From assembly GCA_046331665.1 (NCBI GenBank), contig JAXLQK010000012.1:124001-188000 (forward strand): a stretch of 64,000 nt of DNA, given 5' to 3'. Position 1 is the first letter of the stretch; each line of letters begins with the position of its first letter. A program made the translations under genes and the position numbers. The notes beneath the pieces were generated by a model. It saw nothing but the letters and a program-made list of their open reading frames with translations, did not search any database and was not told where the DNA came from. Positions 9,617 through 18,863 of the stretch are shown piece after piece. The DNA comes from CAWBAT01 sp046331665 (GTDB taxonomy: Bacteria > Acidobacteriota > Terriglobia > Versatilivoradales > Versatilivoraceae).

Positions 9617-10468
9617 TCACTTCGTTTCAGAGCCTGAACCCAACAAGAGCTTGTAGAGTGTTCGTTTGGGCAGGTGATACTGACGTGCCACTTCTTTGAG
9701 CGCTTCGTTGCGAGTCATCCCCATGCGCTCCACGAACCCTCGCATCTTCTCTTCGATCTCTTGCGGAGAGGGAAGCACGCTGGGACGATTGGCCAAGTCT
9801 TCTTTCTCAAGAATCAAGACGATTTCACCCTTCACGGGCTTTTGAGAAAAGTGGACCAAGGCGGCTTCGACGCTCCCGGAAAACATCTCCTCGTAAATTT
9901 TGGTTATTTCACGGGCGATCGTCAGTGCCCTTGCCCCCAGGATTTCCCGAACGTCCGCAAGAGTATCCAACAATCGCTGAGGAGATTCAAAAAAAATGAC
10001 GGTGCGGTGTTCCTCCCGAATGGATTCCAACACTGTGCGACGCGCCGTCGTCCTGGGCGGGAGGAAGCCGAGAAAAGTAAAGGAGTCCGTCGGGCGACCT
10101 GAAGCACTGAGAGCGGCGATGAGCGAACAAGGTCCGGGAATGGGAACCACACGGATTCCATGGTCGAGGGCGGTCCGCACGATCCGATAGCCTGGATCGG
10201 AAATGCAAGGGGTCCCCGCATCGCTGAGCAGGGCGATTTGGTTTCCCTTGTTCAGTTCCGCCAGCAACAGATTGGCTCTTTCGAGTTCATTGTGCTCATG
10301 ATAGCTCACCCTGGGTTTCTCGATCTCAAAGTGTGACAGGAGCTTGGCGGATTGACGCGTGTCTTCGCAGGCAATCAAGTCCACCTCCCGGAGAATCCGA
10401 AGGGCGCGAAGGGTGATATCTTCCAAATTCCCAATGGGAGTTGCCACGATGTAGAGAGTACCAGGCAT
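9617..10468 (-). CDS. rsmI: 16S rRNA (cytidine1402-2'-O)-methyltransferase RsmI
   Basis: The 283-residue protein is a SAM-dependent tetrapyrrole-methylase-fold enzyme that 2'-O-methylates C1402 in the ribosomal P site. Diagnostic motifs are the N-terminal LYIVATPIGNLEDIT, the ACEDTR motif near residue 34, LLSDAGTPCISDPG, PIPGPCSLIAALS, and TFLGFLPP followed by IFFESPQRL. Length matches the family. The C-terminal region (RNEALKEVARQYHLPKRTLY) is the small helix-turn-helix-like tail common in longer RsmI proteins. It lies 70 bases downstream of the NAD synthetase gene. Confidence 0.96.
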   Translation of the reverse strand: MPGTLYIVATPIGNLEDITLRALRILREVDLIACEDTRQSAKLLSHFEIEKPRVSYHEHNELERANLLLAELNKGNQIALLSDAGTPCISDPGYRIVRTALDHGIRVVPIPGPCSLIAALSASGRPTDSFTFLGFLPPRTTARRTVLESIREEHRTVIFFESPQRLLDTLADVREILGARALTIAREITKIYEEMFSGSVEAALVHFSQKPVKGEIVLILEKEDLANRPSVLPSPQEIEEKMRGFVERMGMTRNEALKEVARQYHLPKRTLYKLLLGSGSETK

Positions 10469-10537
10469 GAGGAAGGCTTGTTTTTCAGGAAAGAACGGGA
10501 ATCATCACACTCATGGATGATCCGTCCTCGGCAATCG

Positions 10538-11350
10538 TCAAAGTCCCCAGTCGCGCAAGTAATGGAAATCGTGCATGATGGATCTCGGGGAGAGTTTGCA
10601 GATGATGGGTCCTCGCCGCTTAAACTGCGAATTTTGAATCTTACGCACTACCTTGTGAACAAAGTCCTCTGTAAATCCCTTCTGAATTAAGGCTTCCGGC
10701 CGGGCGCGACGGTCGATCAATTCATGGAGCAGTTCATCAACGGCTGCGTACGTAAAGCCCAGTTCGTCTTCATCGGATTGGCCCGCCCAGAGATCCGCGG
10801 TGGGCTTCTTTTTCAAGATGGAGGCGGGGACATTCAGATAGGCCGCAAGCTGGAAGATATCGGTTTTGTAAAGATCGCCAATGGGATTGATGGCGGACGC
10901 CATATCTCCAAAAAGCGTCCCATAGCCGAGGAGCAACTCCGTCTTGTTGGAGGTGCCGAGCACCAGCGCCTGCCTTTCCATGGATTTATCAAACAAGATG
11001 ATCATCCGGGCCCGAGCCATGGCATTGCCGCGGCGGAGCGAGCTGGCGGGCGGCTGCGAATCGTAATAGCCATCGACGATCGGGGTGATTTCAATCACTT
11101 CGTGAGAAACTCCCGATTGATGCACGACGGCCATGGCGTCGGTCAGGCTCTCCTGACTGCTCGTCTTATACGGCATGAGGATGGCATGCACCTTCTCTTG
11201 TCCCAAAGCGCGCTGGGCAAGGATACAAGACACCGCGGAATCGATGCCGCCGGAAAGTCCTACGACGACCTGGGAAAATCCCGTCTTCCCGAGTTCATCT
11301 CGAATAAAGCGTTCGAGAACCTTGGCGGTCAGTTCAGAGTTTATTTTCAT
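10538..11350 (-). CDS. nadE: NAD+ synthase, synthetase domain
   Basis: The 270-residue adenine-nucleotide alpha-hydrolase-fold enzyme converts deamido-NAD and ATP to NAD. The PP-loop SGGIDS is at residues 33-38. ATP and NaAD contacts are seen in ALVLGTSNKTELLLGYGT and the loop GDMASAINPIGDLYKT, and the C-terminal FKRRGPIICKLSPRS matches the family end. It lacks an N-terminal glutaminase domain, like ammonia-dependent NadE. However, its start overlaps by 17 bases the end of a nitrilase-superfamily gene, which could supply ammonia from glutamine, making a two-subunit version of the usual fused enzyme. Confidence 0.94.
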   Translation of the reverse strand: MKINSELTAKVLERFIRDELGKTGFSQVVVGLSGGIDSAVSCILAQRALGQEKVHAILMPYKTSSQESLTDAMAVVHQSGVSHEVIEITPIVDGYYDSQPPASSLRRGNAMARARMIILFDKSMERQALVLGTSNKTELLLGYGTLFGDMASAINPIGDLYKTDIFQLAAYLNVPASILKKKPTADLWAGQSDEDELGFTYAAVDELLHELIDRRARPEALIQKGFTEDFVHKVVRKIQNSQFKRRGPIICKLSPRSIMHDFHYLRDWGL

Positions 11351-12212
11351 TGCGTTTGACGCCGATCCGCGTTAATTCCCGGAGCGTCAGCTCGATTCTT
11401 TCGTCACGGAGAATGGGGGTAAAAAGCCGCGCCCGTCTCACTTCTTCCATGTCGATTTCATGGAGTAGCAACTCTTCTTCAGAATATTTCGCCCTTGCGA
11501 CGACCAGACCCGAAGGATCCACGATCATGGAGCCGCCAGGAAAGTGAGCTCCATCTTCAAACCCTACTCGATTCACATAGATATTGTAGACCGTTTGAAA
11601 CTGAGCGGTGGTTCTGAGCAGGTTTTCCCAGGCCTCCGAAGTGGCAAAAAGATTGTCTTCCCGGATTCCGCGTCCAGGGCTACAAGAAGGGATGATGACG
11701 GCCGCAGCCCCCTCGAGCGCCAGGAGCTGAAGGGTGGAGGGATGCCACAAATCCTCGCAAATCAAGATTCCCAGTTCCCCCCAGTCTCCCGAAAAAGTTC
11801 TCAGGGACTCCCCTTGGGCGAAGAAGCGCTTCTCATCGAACATTCCGTAGGTGGGGAGGTACAGCTTGCGGTGAACGTGAGAAATTCTCCCCTGATGAGC
11901 ATAACCGGCAGAATTATAAAAATTAAAGTTGTCAGAAACTTCCACATAGCCGAAGATGCAGGCGATGTCCTTGGTTAGTTCCAGGAGTGGATTGAGGATG
12001 GCCGTCTGGGACGTCGGAATGGCCAAGTCCGGCACCAGATCCTGAAGAATGTAGCCGGTCAATGACAATTCGGGGAAAATAATCAGCTCGGCTCCTGCCG
12101 CCCGGGCACGTTCAATCCAGGCGCAATGCTGGTCAATGTTTGAACGGAGATTACCCAACTTGGGAGAAAGTTGGGCCAAGGCAACTCGGAGTCTGGTTTT
12201 CGTGTTGATCAT
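11334..12212 (-). CDS. Nitrilase-superfamily amidohydrolase, likely glutaminase partner of NadE
   Basis: The 292-residue carbon-nitrogen hydrolase shows the full catalytic triad: E48 in FPELSLTGY, K116 in HRKLYLPTYG and C152 in LICEDLWHPS. The pattern PTYGMFDEKRFF closely matches the N-terminal glutaminase domain of glutamine-dependent NAD synthetases. Together with the 17-base overlap into nadE, this suggests a split version of that enzyme, with this subunit releasing ammonia from glutamine. A free-standing omega-amidase or N-carbamoylputrescine amidase is the alternative. It is transcribed divergently from the secreted protein starting at 12350, with 137 bases between them. Confidence 0.9.
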   Translation of the reverse strand: MINTKTRLRVALAQLSPKLGNLRSNIDQHCAWIERARAAGAELIIFPELSLTGYILQDLVPDLAIPTSQTAILNPLLELTKDIACIFGYVEVSDNFNFYNSAGYAHQGRISHVHRKLYLPTYGMFDEKRFFAQGESLRTFSGDWGELGILICEDLWHPSTLQLLALEGAAAVIIPSCSPGRGIREDNLFATSEAWENLLRTTAQFQTVYNIYVNRVGFEDGAHFPGGSMIVDPSGLVVARAKYSEEELLLHEIDMEEVRRARLFTPILRDERIELTLRELTRIGVKRNENKL

Positions 12213-12349
12213 ATGAATGGGATGGGGAACCCTGCCGGGCGGGGATGCACCACCGCTCTCCGACCCATAAAGGAGAGCTCCCTGGAGGCGAATCCCATTC
12301 CTGAGAATTTAGCCCCAAACAGGTCCCTTAAATTCCCTATTATCTTGCC

Positions 12350-13141
12350 ATGAGGAAAGACAAAAAAGCACTCACGAGTTTGATCGCCCCTGCCTTGACA
12401 CTGATCCTGCTGGGTGGTTCCCTGGCTTTATCCCAGGATGATATCACGGAAGAATTTGACGATACCCTCGACGTCTTGAGTCACATGAGCGAAAAAATCA
12501 GCGTGGATACGCTCAGTTTGAAGAATTTTCGCTGTCTGGAAAGCATCACCATTGAGGTCACCGACAAGAAAACCAATGCGCCCCAGCATTACGTCTACTC
12601 GAGTCAATACGAGGTAACGCGCAAACTGAAGCCCAAGTCATCAGAGCACATTGGGTACAACGAAACTCGCAACCCCGGCTCTGGTGAAAGCACGCAGCCT
12701 GAACTAGTGAGTTTTCCGTTGATCGACAAACCATTTACTGGCGAAGTCATCAAGACGTTCGCTTTCGAAAACCGGCTTTTCAACAATTATAAAAAGCTCC
12801 GCGACGAAACGATTGCAGGGCAAAAGTGTTTGGTGGTCGGATTTACCACGGCCAAAGACAGTTCGACGCTCAGTCTTCTATTGCAAGGGGCCTCGATCCC
12901 GCTGCGCCAGCAGGGAATGATCTGGGTCGACGAGAAATCCCTGGAGCTGGTCCGCCTCGCCGCAACGTTGAAAAAAGTTCCAAAAGGAATTCAGGCATAT
13001 GATTACGTCGTTGAATTCAAGCCCCAGCGACTTTTTGGAAGATCCATGGCATTGTCCTACCAGATTGAGATCCATTCAGAAACCAAAGAAAAAAAGACGC
13101 AGATCACCCAAAGCTATTCCAATTTTCGGGAAATGCCCTAG
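12350..13141 (+). CDS. Secreted protein of unknown function
   Basis: The 263-residue protein begins with a signal peptide (MRKDKKALTSLIAPALTLIL, cleavage after SLALS). The rest is soluble and beta-rich, with alternating hydrophobic and charged residues. Segments such as IAGQKCLVVGFTTAKDSST, GMIWVDEKSLELVRLAATLK and YQIEIHSETKEKKTQ resemble the LolA-like or DUF1571-like beta-sheet proteins in which a protein is probed for a substrate-linked change, but no domain can be named with certainty. It is a single gene with its own divergent promoter region (12213-12349) and ends 60 bases from the convergent FTR1 gene. Confidence 0.75.
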   Translation: MRKDKKALTSLIAPALTLILLGGSLALSQDDITEEFDDTLDVLSHMSEKISVDTLSLKNFRCLESITIEVTDKKTNAPQHYVYSSQYEVTRKLKPKSSEHIGYNETRNPGSGESTQPELVSFPLIDKPFTGEVIKTFAFENRLFNNYKKLRDETIAGQKCLVVGFTTAKDSSTLSLLLQGASIPLRQQGMIWVDEKSLELVRLAATLKKVPKGIQAYDYVVEFKPQRLFGRSMALSYQIEIHSETKEKKTQITQSYSNFREMP

Positions 13142-13200
13142 AACGGGTCCATGAAGCCGGAGACCCGCGGAGTTTCCCCGCCGTTGTGGCCTTGACCTGA

Positions 13201-13986
13201 TCAGCCTTCTGGATTGGGCGATTTCTGTACCGCGGGTTTCTTGGTAAACATGGAAGCAAAAAGCAGCCAGGCTGCCGGAAGAAGGACCAGAGAATAAGTG
13301 ATCAACCGGCCGTATTTGCCATCCGGGCCATAAGGTTCTGTCAGCTGGTGGAGCAAGTCACTATTGGGCAGCAGCGAGGCCTCCGCCATTTCATGGAATG
13401 AATAGATCAGGAGCTGAATGACAAACACAAAGAGGAAAATGGCCGTTACCTGGAAGAAACGGGCGAGGTTAATCCGGTAACCAAACTTTGTCCATAGATA
13501 GGCCATACACACTGCCGTCAGGAGCCCGAGAATGGCGCCGATAAACATGGGCCGGGTGGCTACTTGGAACATCAGGGAACTCAGGAGCAAGGCCGTTTCA
13601 ATTCCTTCCCTTGAAATCATCAGGACAGTGAAGAGATAGACGGCGAGGTAAGCCCCTTTTCCGACTTCAACGGAGGACGCCACTTCCAGGCGCTCTTCGA
13701 TCTCCTTCTTAATTGTCCGGCTGCTTCGCCACATATGGATGGTGAGGGAGCCAACGAAAATGGCCGCCACCAAAGAAAAAATGGCTTCCCAAAACGACTG
13801 ATTAAAGGCCACTTCATACAGGAGAGTCCCCGCCAGGAAGCAAACCACGCCTGCGGTTGCAATTCCCCAATAGACAGCGGATTGCAGGCGCTGCCGCCCG
13901 GTTCTTCGCAAATAGGTGATACAGAGACCCACGATGAGGAAAGCTTCCATCCCTTCCCTCAGTGCAATAACAAATCCTTGAAGCAC
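13201..13986 (-). CDS. FTR1-family iron permease
   Basis: The 261-residue polytopic membrane protein has seven predicted hydrophobic segments. Two REGxE iron-binding motifs, REGME at residues 10-14 in the first helix and REGIE near 125 in the fourth, define the FTR1/EfeU family that moves ferric iron across the inner membrane. A cytoplasmic charged loop (SSRTIKKEIEERLEV) lies between. No EfeO, EfeB, multicopper oxidase or other partner is adjacent, so the oxidising partner must be encoded elsewhere. It ends convergent to the secreted protein at 12350. Confidence 0.92.
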   Translation of the reverse strand: MLQGFVIALREGMEAFLIVGLCITYLRRTGRQRLQSAVYWGIATAGVVCFLAGTLLYEVAFNQSFWEAIFSLVAAIFVGSLTIHMWRSSRTIKKEIEERLEVASSVEVGKGAYLAVYLFTVLMISREGIETALLLSSLMFQVATRPMFIGAILGLLTAVCMAYLWTKFGYRINLARFFQVTAIFLFVFVIQLLIYSFHEMAEASLLPNSDLLHQLTEPYGPDGKYGRLITYSLVLLPAAWLLFASMFTKKPAVQKSPNPEG

Positions 13987-14009
13987 TCAATGCCTCCCGG
14001 TTCCAGGAA

Positions 14010-15125
14010 CTACTTTCCGTGTGTCGGATCGAATCCTTTAAACGTAGGAAGTTCAGGAGAGACCATGGGAAACTCTCTCCGCTCGACGACCAGGGTTTTT
14101 GAAATCTTGTCGTGCCAGGTCAAGCGATCGGGGTCGAAGACGGACCAAAGATAACCGAGCCCGAAACACCCGAGCGAGATGAGATATCCCAAAGTACGCA
14201 GACGGGACTCCTCTACCGAGATGGGATGTCCTTCGAAGTTGACGACATGCAGGCGTTCATACTCCATCCCCAAGGTTCGCCCACCCAGGGCAGTAAACAG
14301 AAAATGGTACCCCACGAAAAAGACCACCCACACCAAAGCCAGCGCCGCCATGGAGGGTTTCGTTAGGAGCTTAAATTCAGGGACAAACAGGACCACCAAT
14401 AAGAAAAACAAAAAACAGCCGGTCACAAACATCCCGTCGATGAGGCCCGCCCGAAGCCGTTCCGAAATATCGGCGGCTCGGATGCCATTGCGAATGGCCT
14501 CTTCGGGCAGGCTCGCTGCATCTTGTTCGAAAGAGTCAAAGGGAAGCGTTCTCTGATTCAGGGCAATTTCAATGCGTTCGATGCGGTCTGGTTTTCGGCC
14601 ATGGGCCTGTGACAAAGGCTTCTTGGGCGGGGCGGGCAATGTTTCCGGTCCAGGGTTCGATGGCGGAACCCCGGGCGGTTCCGCCACCGTGACAGTGACG
14701 GCGCCTCGTTGAACACGGTCAAGTTTTAGGAGTGTTTTTTCCGCCAGAGGATGAAACCCCGCCTTCTTGGCCTCCGTGGTTGTAGATGTGCTCTCATCCT
14801 CCCGCCTGTGACCGGGTCGAATGAATTCTCTGCTCCGCAGTGCTTCCACAAGTTCCTTTGGGGCGGCCTTTTCCGGCTCGGGAGGTTTCAGTTTGATTTG
14901 TTCCAACTTTAAACTGAGCTGGTCCCGCCAGTCTTCATTCTCCAGGGCTGGAATGCCAGGAGTCCCCAGCGAGCTCATGGCGGCAGATAGGATCTTCGCC
15001 TTTCGCATCGTCACCACGTTAGGGTTGGGTGGATCAGGAGCAGGTGAGTCTGTAAGAGGGGATTTGCAATGGATACAGACCTCGGCCGTGGGTACATTCA
15101 ACAGCCCGCAGATGGGACAATTCAT
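14010..15125 (-). CDS. Zinc-ribbon and RDD-domain membrane protein
   Basis: The start is set at ATG 15125, because the protein then begins exactly with a zinc ribbon (MNCPICG...CIHCKSPL, two CxxC pairs). The frame is open a further 23 codons upstream with no clear ribosome site. A long proline- and charge-rich linker follows, then a C-terminal RDD domain with three hydrophobic helices: SERLRAGLIDGMFVTGCFLF with the family's Arg and Asp, ALGGRTLGMEYERLHVV, and WHDKISKTLVV. RDD proteins are implicated in small-ion or solute transport, but the function here is not known. It lies 23 bases upstream of the FTR1 gene on the same strand and may be co-transcribed. Confidence 0.85.
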   Translation of the reverse strand: MNCPICGLLNVPTAEVCIHCKSPLTDSPAPDPPNPNVVTMRKAKILSAAMSSLGTPGIPALENEDWRDQLSLKLEQIKLKPPEPEKAAPKELVEALRSREFIRPGHRREDESTSTTTEAKKAGFHPLAEKTLLKLDRVQRGAVTVTVAEPPGVPPSNPGPETLPAPPKKPLSQAHGRKPDRIERIEIALNQRTLPFDSFEQDAASLPEEAIRNGIRAADISERLRAGLIDGMFVTGCFLFFLLVVLFVPEFKLLTKPSMAALALVWVVFFVGYHFLFTALGGRTLGMEYERLHVVNFEGHPISVEESRLRTLGYLISLGCFGLGYLWSVFDPDRLTWHDKISKTLVVERREFPMVSPELPTFKGFDPTHGK

Positions 15126-15478
15126 GGATTTCAATTCGGCACGCGGAAAGCGGGAAAAAATTGTCGCAAAATTGCAGGATCCTTCTGCGGCCACAGGAGA
15201 CGTGGCGTTTCATCCGTTTCATGGTAACAAAAGCCACCGACCGTCGCAATATTGAATTGTCCTGCGCGCCATGCTAGATTAGCCAAAATAATCGTGAGGA
15301 TGGCGCGGTTCCGTGTTTGCCGGAATTGCCGAGCTCCCCATCCAAGCCAGCCGGGGAATTAAAAAAGCCGAGATGGAGCGCGAGAATGACAAGGCAAATT
15401 CCAATCTTTACGCGGATCATTACATCCTTGCCTCAGTGCCCCACACCTGACCTGTTGGACTTTTATTGAGAATTTGAC
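15126..15478. other. Divergent intergenic region between RDD gene and lptD
   Basis: About 350 bases separate the divergently read RDD and lptD genes. The part nearest the RDD gene is an open extension of that gene (to 15194). The rest shows no gene, tRNA or clear hairpin. It should contain promoters for both directions, but no convincing consensus pair was seen. Confidence 0.4.
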
Positions 15479-17812
15479 TTGCCATTTCACACCTGCCTGC
15501 GAAGAAGTTCCATTCCAAAAAAGCCCTCTGGCTTTGCCTTTTCCCTTTTCGGGCCAAAGATTCGACGATTCCTGCAAGTGTTCACCGCGCGCCCCGTTCT
15601 CTCTCGAATCCTGGGGGGACTGTTTCTCTTCTGGCCGCTCGGGTTGAGGGCTCAGGCACCCGCTCCGTCAACGCAAACTCCCGCGGAGCCGCCGCCCGTA
15701 GTGGCGGCAACGCCGCAGAATAATAATGAAGTAACCATCCAGGCGGAATCTCAAACGCGGATCGGGAGCCACGACTATCAAGCCAAGGGGAAAGTGGAAG
15801 TGCATTATCAGGACATCCTTCTCAAGGCAGATGAAATTTGGGGAAATGATGAGACCCACGATGTGGAGGGGCAGGGGAACGTCTATTTTGAACAAGGCAC
15901 TCAGAAGATCTGGGGGGAGCGCTTCAAATTCAATTTTATCAGCCGAACCGGAACGTTTTATCAGGCCAAGGGCCGGGCTGATCCCGGCTTTATATTTGAT
16001 GCGCAGGAAGTGGATAAGCTCGACGAAGACCGCTACCGCGTTCGCAAGGGACTGGTCACGGCTTGTGAAGACAAGGTTCCGAAGTGGAGTTTTCATGTCG
16101 AAGAAGCCATCATCCGGAAGGAACACAACGCCCGGATGAAGAAAACCATTTTCCGGATCAAGAAATTGCCCCTTTTATACACCCCGTACCTGACTGCTCC
16201 TACGGACCACTTGAAACGACAGAGCGGATTTCTTATCCCAACGACGGGAGGATCGACGCAGAAAGGAAGGATGATTGGCGACGCATTTTATCTGACCTTG
16301 GGGAGGAGCGCCGATATCTTGACTCAAGCGGAGTATTTCTCGCTACGGGGAATGGCAGGGGGGGTGGAATTCAACGCCAGACCCAATGAGAAGACGCGCA
16401 TTTATGCGCGCGAGTTTTTTGCCATAGATCGGCAGGGAGATGGAGGACAACTCACGCGGATCCTTGCTGACACGACGACGGAGAAAGGAGTCCACGCAGC
16501 AGCCGATATCTTTGCGGTGAGTTCCCAGCAATTTCTTCAGACTTGGTCAAACTCCTTTGCCACGGTTGCCCGGCCGGACGAGGTTTCTTCCGCCTTTCTC
16601 AGCAAGAGCAACGAGGATTTCAGCTTTAACATTTTTGGAGAAAGACGATTGACTCTCTACCCGGTAAAGCCAGTGACAACACGCACCCTGCCCAGCTTTG
16701 ATCTATTCGGGCATAATCGCCAATTCAAAGAATGGCCGATCTATTGGTCTTTTGACACCTCCATCGACGGATTAAGCCGGACCGACCAGTACATCAGCAC
16801 TTCGCCGATGGTCCAGCGATTTGATTTTCACCCCCGGGTGACCATTCCCTTCCAGAAGTTTTCGTTCTTTAGCTTCACCTCCACGGTTGGGTTTCGCGAG
16901 ACGTTTTATTCCGAACGGCTCGATTCCGAATCCACTACCGGAGTTTCTGGTCAAAACCTCTCGCGATCGTCCTTTGATTTCGAAGGTCAGCTGGAAGGCC
17001 CGAGTCTCGAAAAGATCTTTTACTTCAAAGGCACCCCCGTTAAACACGTTATCGAGCCGGAATTGACTTACCGGTTTGTGAGTGGCGTGGGTGAATTTGC
17101 CGAGACGATCCGATTTGATGAGAAAGACGTCCTGGCCGACACCAGTGAAGTCGAGTACGACCTGACCAACCGTTTTTTCACGAAGCGCAAGATGTCTGAC
17201 GGAACGGTCGCAGCCAGTGAGGTTCTTTCAATTCGCATAGGTCAGCGATACTTCTTCGATCCGACCTTTGGCGGGGCTCTCGTGCCCGGGCAGCGAAATG
17301 TTTTTTCTCCGTTGGATAGCTTTACTGCCTTTGCGTTTGAAAATATCGTAAGAAATTGGTCCCCGGTGATTATGCGAGTTCGCTACACCCCGGCAGAACG
17401 ATATGCGGTAGACTTCCGAATGGATTATGACCCGGTAGAGAATACCCTGCGGGCCAGCAGCATTTCCGGGAGTACCTACTTGAGCAGGGGATTTATCTCG
17501 CTGACATATTACAATACGCGGAATCTTCCTCCCAACCAGTATGCTTCAAACCAGGTCCGAACTACCTTTGGATATGGAAATTCCTTGCGTCAAGGTTTTA
17601 ACGCAGCCTTCGGGGTTGACTATGATTTCACGACCAGCCAGCTGCAGCATAGTGTGTCGCAGTTGACTTACAATTGGGATTGCTGCGGCGTTGCCGTTGA
17701 ATATATGCAATTCAATTTTGGAATTCGGCATGAGAGTCAGGTGCGTTTTAGTTTTTGGCTGAAAAATATCGGCTCGTTTGGAAACATCCGCAAGCAGGAA
17801 CGCTTGTTCTGA
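15479..17812 (+). CDS. lptD: LPS-assembly outer membrane protein LptD
   Basis: The 777-residue protein would insert lipopolysaccharide into the outer leaflet of the outer membrane. After a signal-peptide-like hydrophobic stretch (ILGGLFLFWPLGLRAQA) comes an OstA/LptA-like beta-jellyroll: KGKVEVHYQDILLKADEI, VEGQGNVYFEQGTQKIWG, with the repeated strand pattern of the lipid slide. The C-terminal LptD barrel follows (KKLPLLYTPYLTAPTDHLKR, SGFLIPTTGGSTQKG, and aromatic-rich strands to the end). The paired cysteines WDCCG near residue 735 recall the barrel-side disulphide cysteines. The start is a TTG at 15479 and is uncertain. Presence of LptD shows a didermic, LPS-bearing cell. hemB follows 63 bases later. 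Confidence 0.9.
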   Translation: MPFHTCLRRSSIPKKPSGFAFSLFGPKIRRFLQVFTARPVLSRILGGLFLFWPLGLRAQAPAPSTQTPAEPPPVVAATPQNNNEVTIQAESQTRIGSHDYQAKGKVEVHYQDILLKADEIWGNDETHDVEGQGNVYFEQGTQKIWGERFKFNFISRTGTFYQAKGRADPGFIFDAQEVDKLDEDRYRVRKGLVTACEDKVPKWSFHVEEAIIRKEHNARMKKTIFRIKKLPLLYTPYLTAPTDHLKRQSGFLIPTTGGSTQKGRMIGDAFYLTLGRSADILTQAEYFSLRGMAGGVEFNARPNEKTRIYAREFFAIDRQGDGGQLTRILADTTTEKGVHAAADIFAVSSQQFLQTWSNSFATVARPDEVSSAFLSKSNEDFSFNIFGERRLTLYPVKPVTTRTLPSFDLFGHNRQFKEWPIYWSFDTSIDGLSRTDQYISTSPMVQRFDFHPRVTIPFQKFSFFSFTSTVGFRETFYSERLDSESTTGVSGQNLSRSSFDFEGQLEGPSLEKIFYFKGTPVKHVIEPELTYRFVSGVGEFAETIRFDEKDVLADTSEVEYDLTNRFFTKRKMSDGTVAASEVLSIRIGQRYFFDPTFGGALVPGQRNVFSPLDSFTAFAFENIVRNWSPVIMRVRYTPAERYAVDFRMDYDPVENTLRASSISGSTYLSRGFISLTYYNTRNLPPNQYASNQVRTTFGYGNSLRQGFNAAFGVDYDFTTSQLQHSVSQLTYNWDCCGVAVEYMQFNFGIRHESQVRFSFWLKNIGSFGNIRKQERLF

Positions 17813-17875
17813 CCTTGATTCCCAAATGAGCTTTGCCCAAAATGTCATCACCTTCATCAGGGAGGGGGATTCTCC

Positions 17876-18847
17876 ATGGAAACACCTTATTATCGACCCC
17901 GACGGTTGAGGAAAACCGAGGTTCTTCGGTCCATGGTGCGTGAGACGCGACTTGCGGTGGACCAATTGATTTTCCCCTTGTTTGTCTGTCCGGGGGAAAA
18001 TGTAAGGAAAGAAGTTTCTTCCATGCCTGGCAATTTCAATCTGTCGGTGGACGAGACCGTGAAGGAGTGTATGCTCGTTCATTCCCTGGGGATCCCGGCC
18101 GTTTTACTCTTCGGGTTACCCTCCTCCAAAGACGAAGCGGCGACTGGGGCCTTCGAGGAGGATGGCATTGTTCAGCGTGCGGTAAGAGCGATCAAGGCCG
18201 CGGTTCCCAGCCTTTTGGTGATGACGGATGTGTGCCTTTGTGAATATACCTCGCATGGCCATTGCGGAAAAATTCGCGACGGAGATGTGGACAATGATGC
18301 CACTCTCCCGCTGCTGGCCGCCACGGCATTGTCGCACGCCCAGGCCGGCGCCGACGTCATTGCGCCCTCCGACATGATGGATGGCCGGATTCGCGCGATC
18401 CGCGGTGTACTCGATGAAAATGGGTTTGAAACAACCCCAATCCTTTCCTACGCCGCCAAGTATGCGTCTTCCTTTTATGGGCCTTTTCGGGAGGCGGCGG
18501 ATTCGGCTCCGCAGTTTGGCGATCGCCGCTCCTACCAGATGGATCCGGCGAATCAACGGGAAGCCATCCGGGAAGTGGCGCTGGATATTGATGAGGGGGC
18601 CGATATGGTCATGGTGAAGCCTGCCATGCCTTACCTGGATGTCATCTATCGCGTGAAAACGGAATTTCAGGTTCCTGTCGCCGCTTATCAAGTCAGTGGA
18701 GAGTTTTCCTCGCTGGTGGCCGCCCATCGCAATGGCTGGTTGGATCCGGATCGAACCATCCTGGAATCCCTCACCAGCATCAAGCGGGCCGGCGCCGACT
18801 TGATCATCACCTACTTTGCCAAAGAGGCCGCTCGCCTCTTGAATTGA
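17876..18847 (+). CDS. hemB: Delta-aminolevulinic acid dehydratase (porphobilinogen synthase)
   Basis: The 323-residue enzyme condenses two 5-aminolevulinate molecules to porphobilinogen. Both active-site lysines are present: K195 in SYAAKYASSFYGPFR and K248 in MVKPAMPYLD. The metal loop DVCLCEYTSHGHCG carries C120, C122 and C130, the zinc-binding three-cysteine type rather than the magnesium-only type. Length is standard. An AGGGAGG-like site lies before the ATG. The gene is 16 bases upstream of hemL, so two consecutive tetrapyrrole enzymes form an operon, fitting the heme-rich respiratory cluster further along. Confidence 0.97.
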   Translation: METPYYRPRRLRKTEVLRSMVRETRLAVDQLIFPLFVCPGENVRKEVSSMPGNFNLSVDETVKECMLVHSLGIPAVLLFGLPSSKDEAATGAFEEDGIVQRAVRAIKAAVPSLLVMTDVCLCEYTSHGHCGKIRDGDVDNDATLPLLAATALSHAQAGADVIAPSDMMDGRIRAIRGVLDENGFETTPILSYAAKYASSFYGPFREAADSAPQFGDRRSYQMDPANQREAIREVALDIDEGADMVMVKPAMPYLDVIYRVKTEFQVPVAAYQVSGEFSSLVAAHRNGWLDPDRTILESLTSIKRAGADLIITYFAKEAARLLN

Positions 18848-18863
18848 GAAACGGGAGGAGCCC

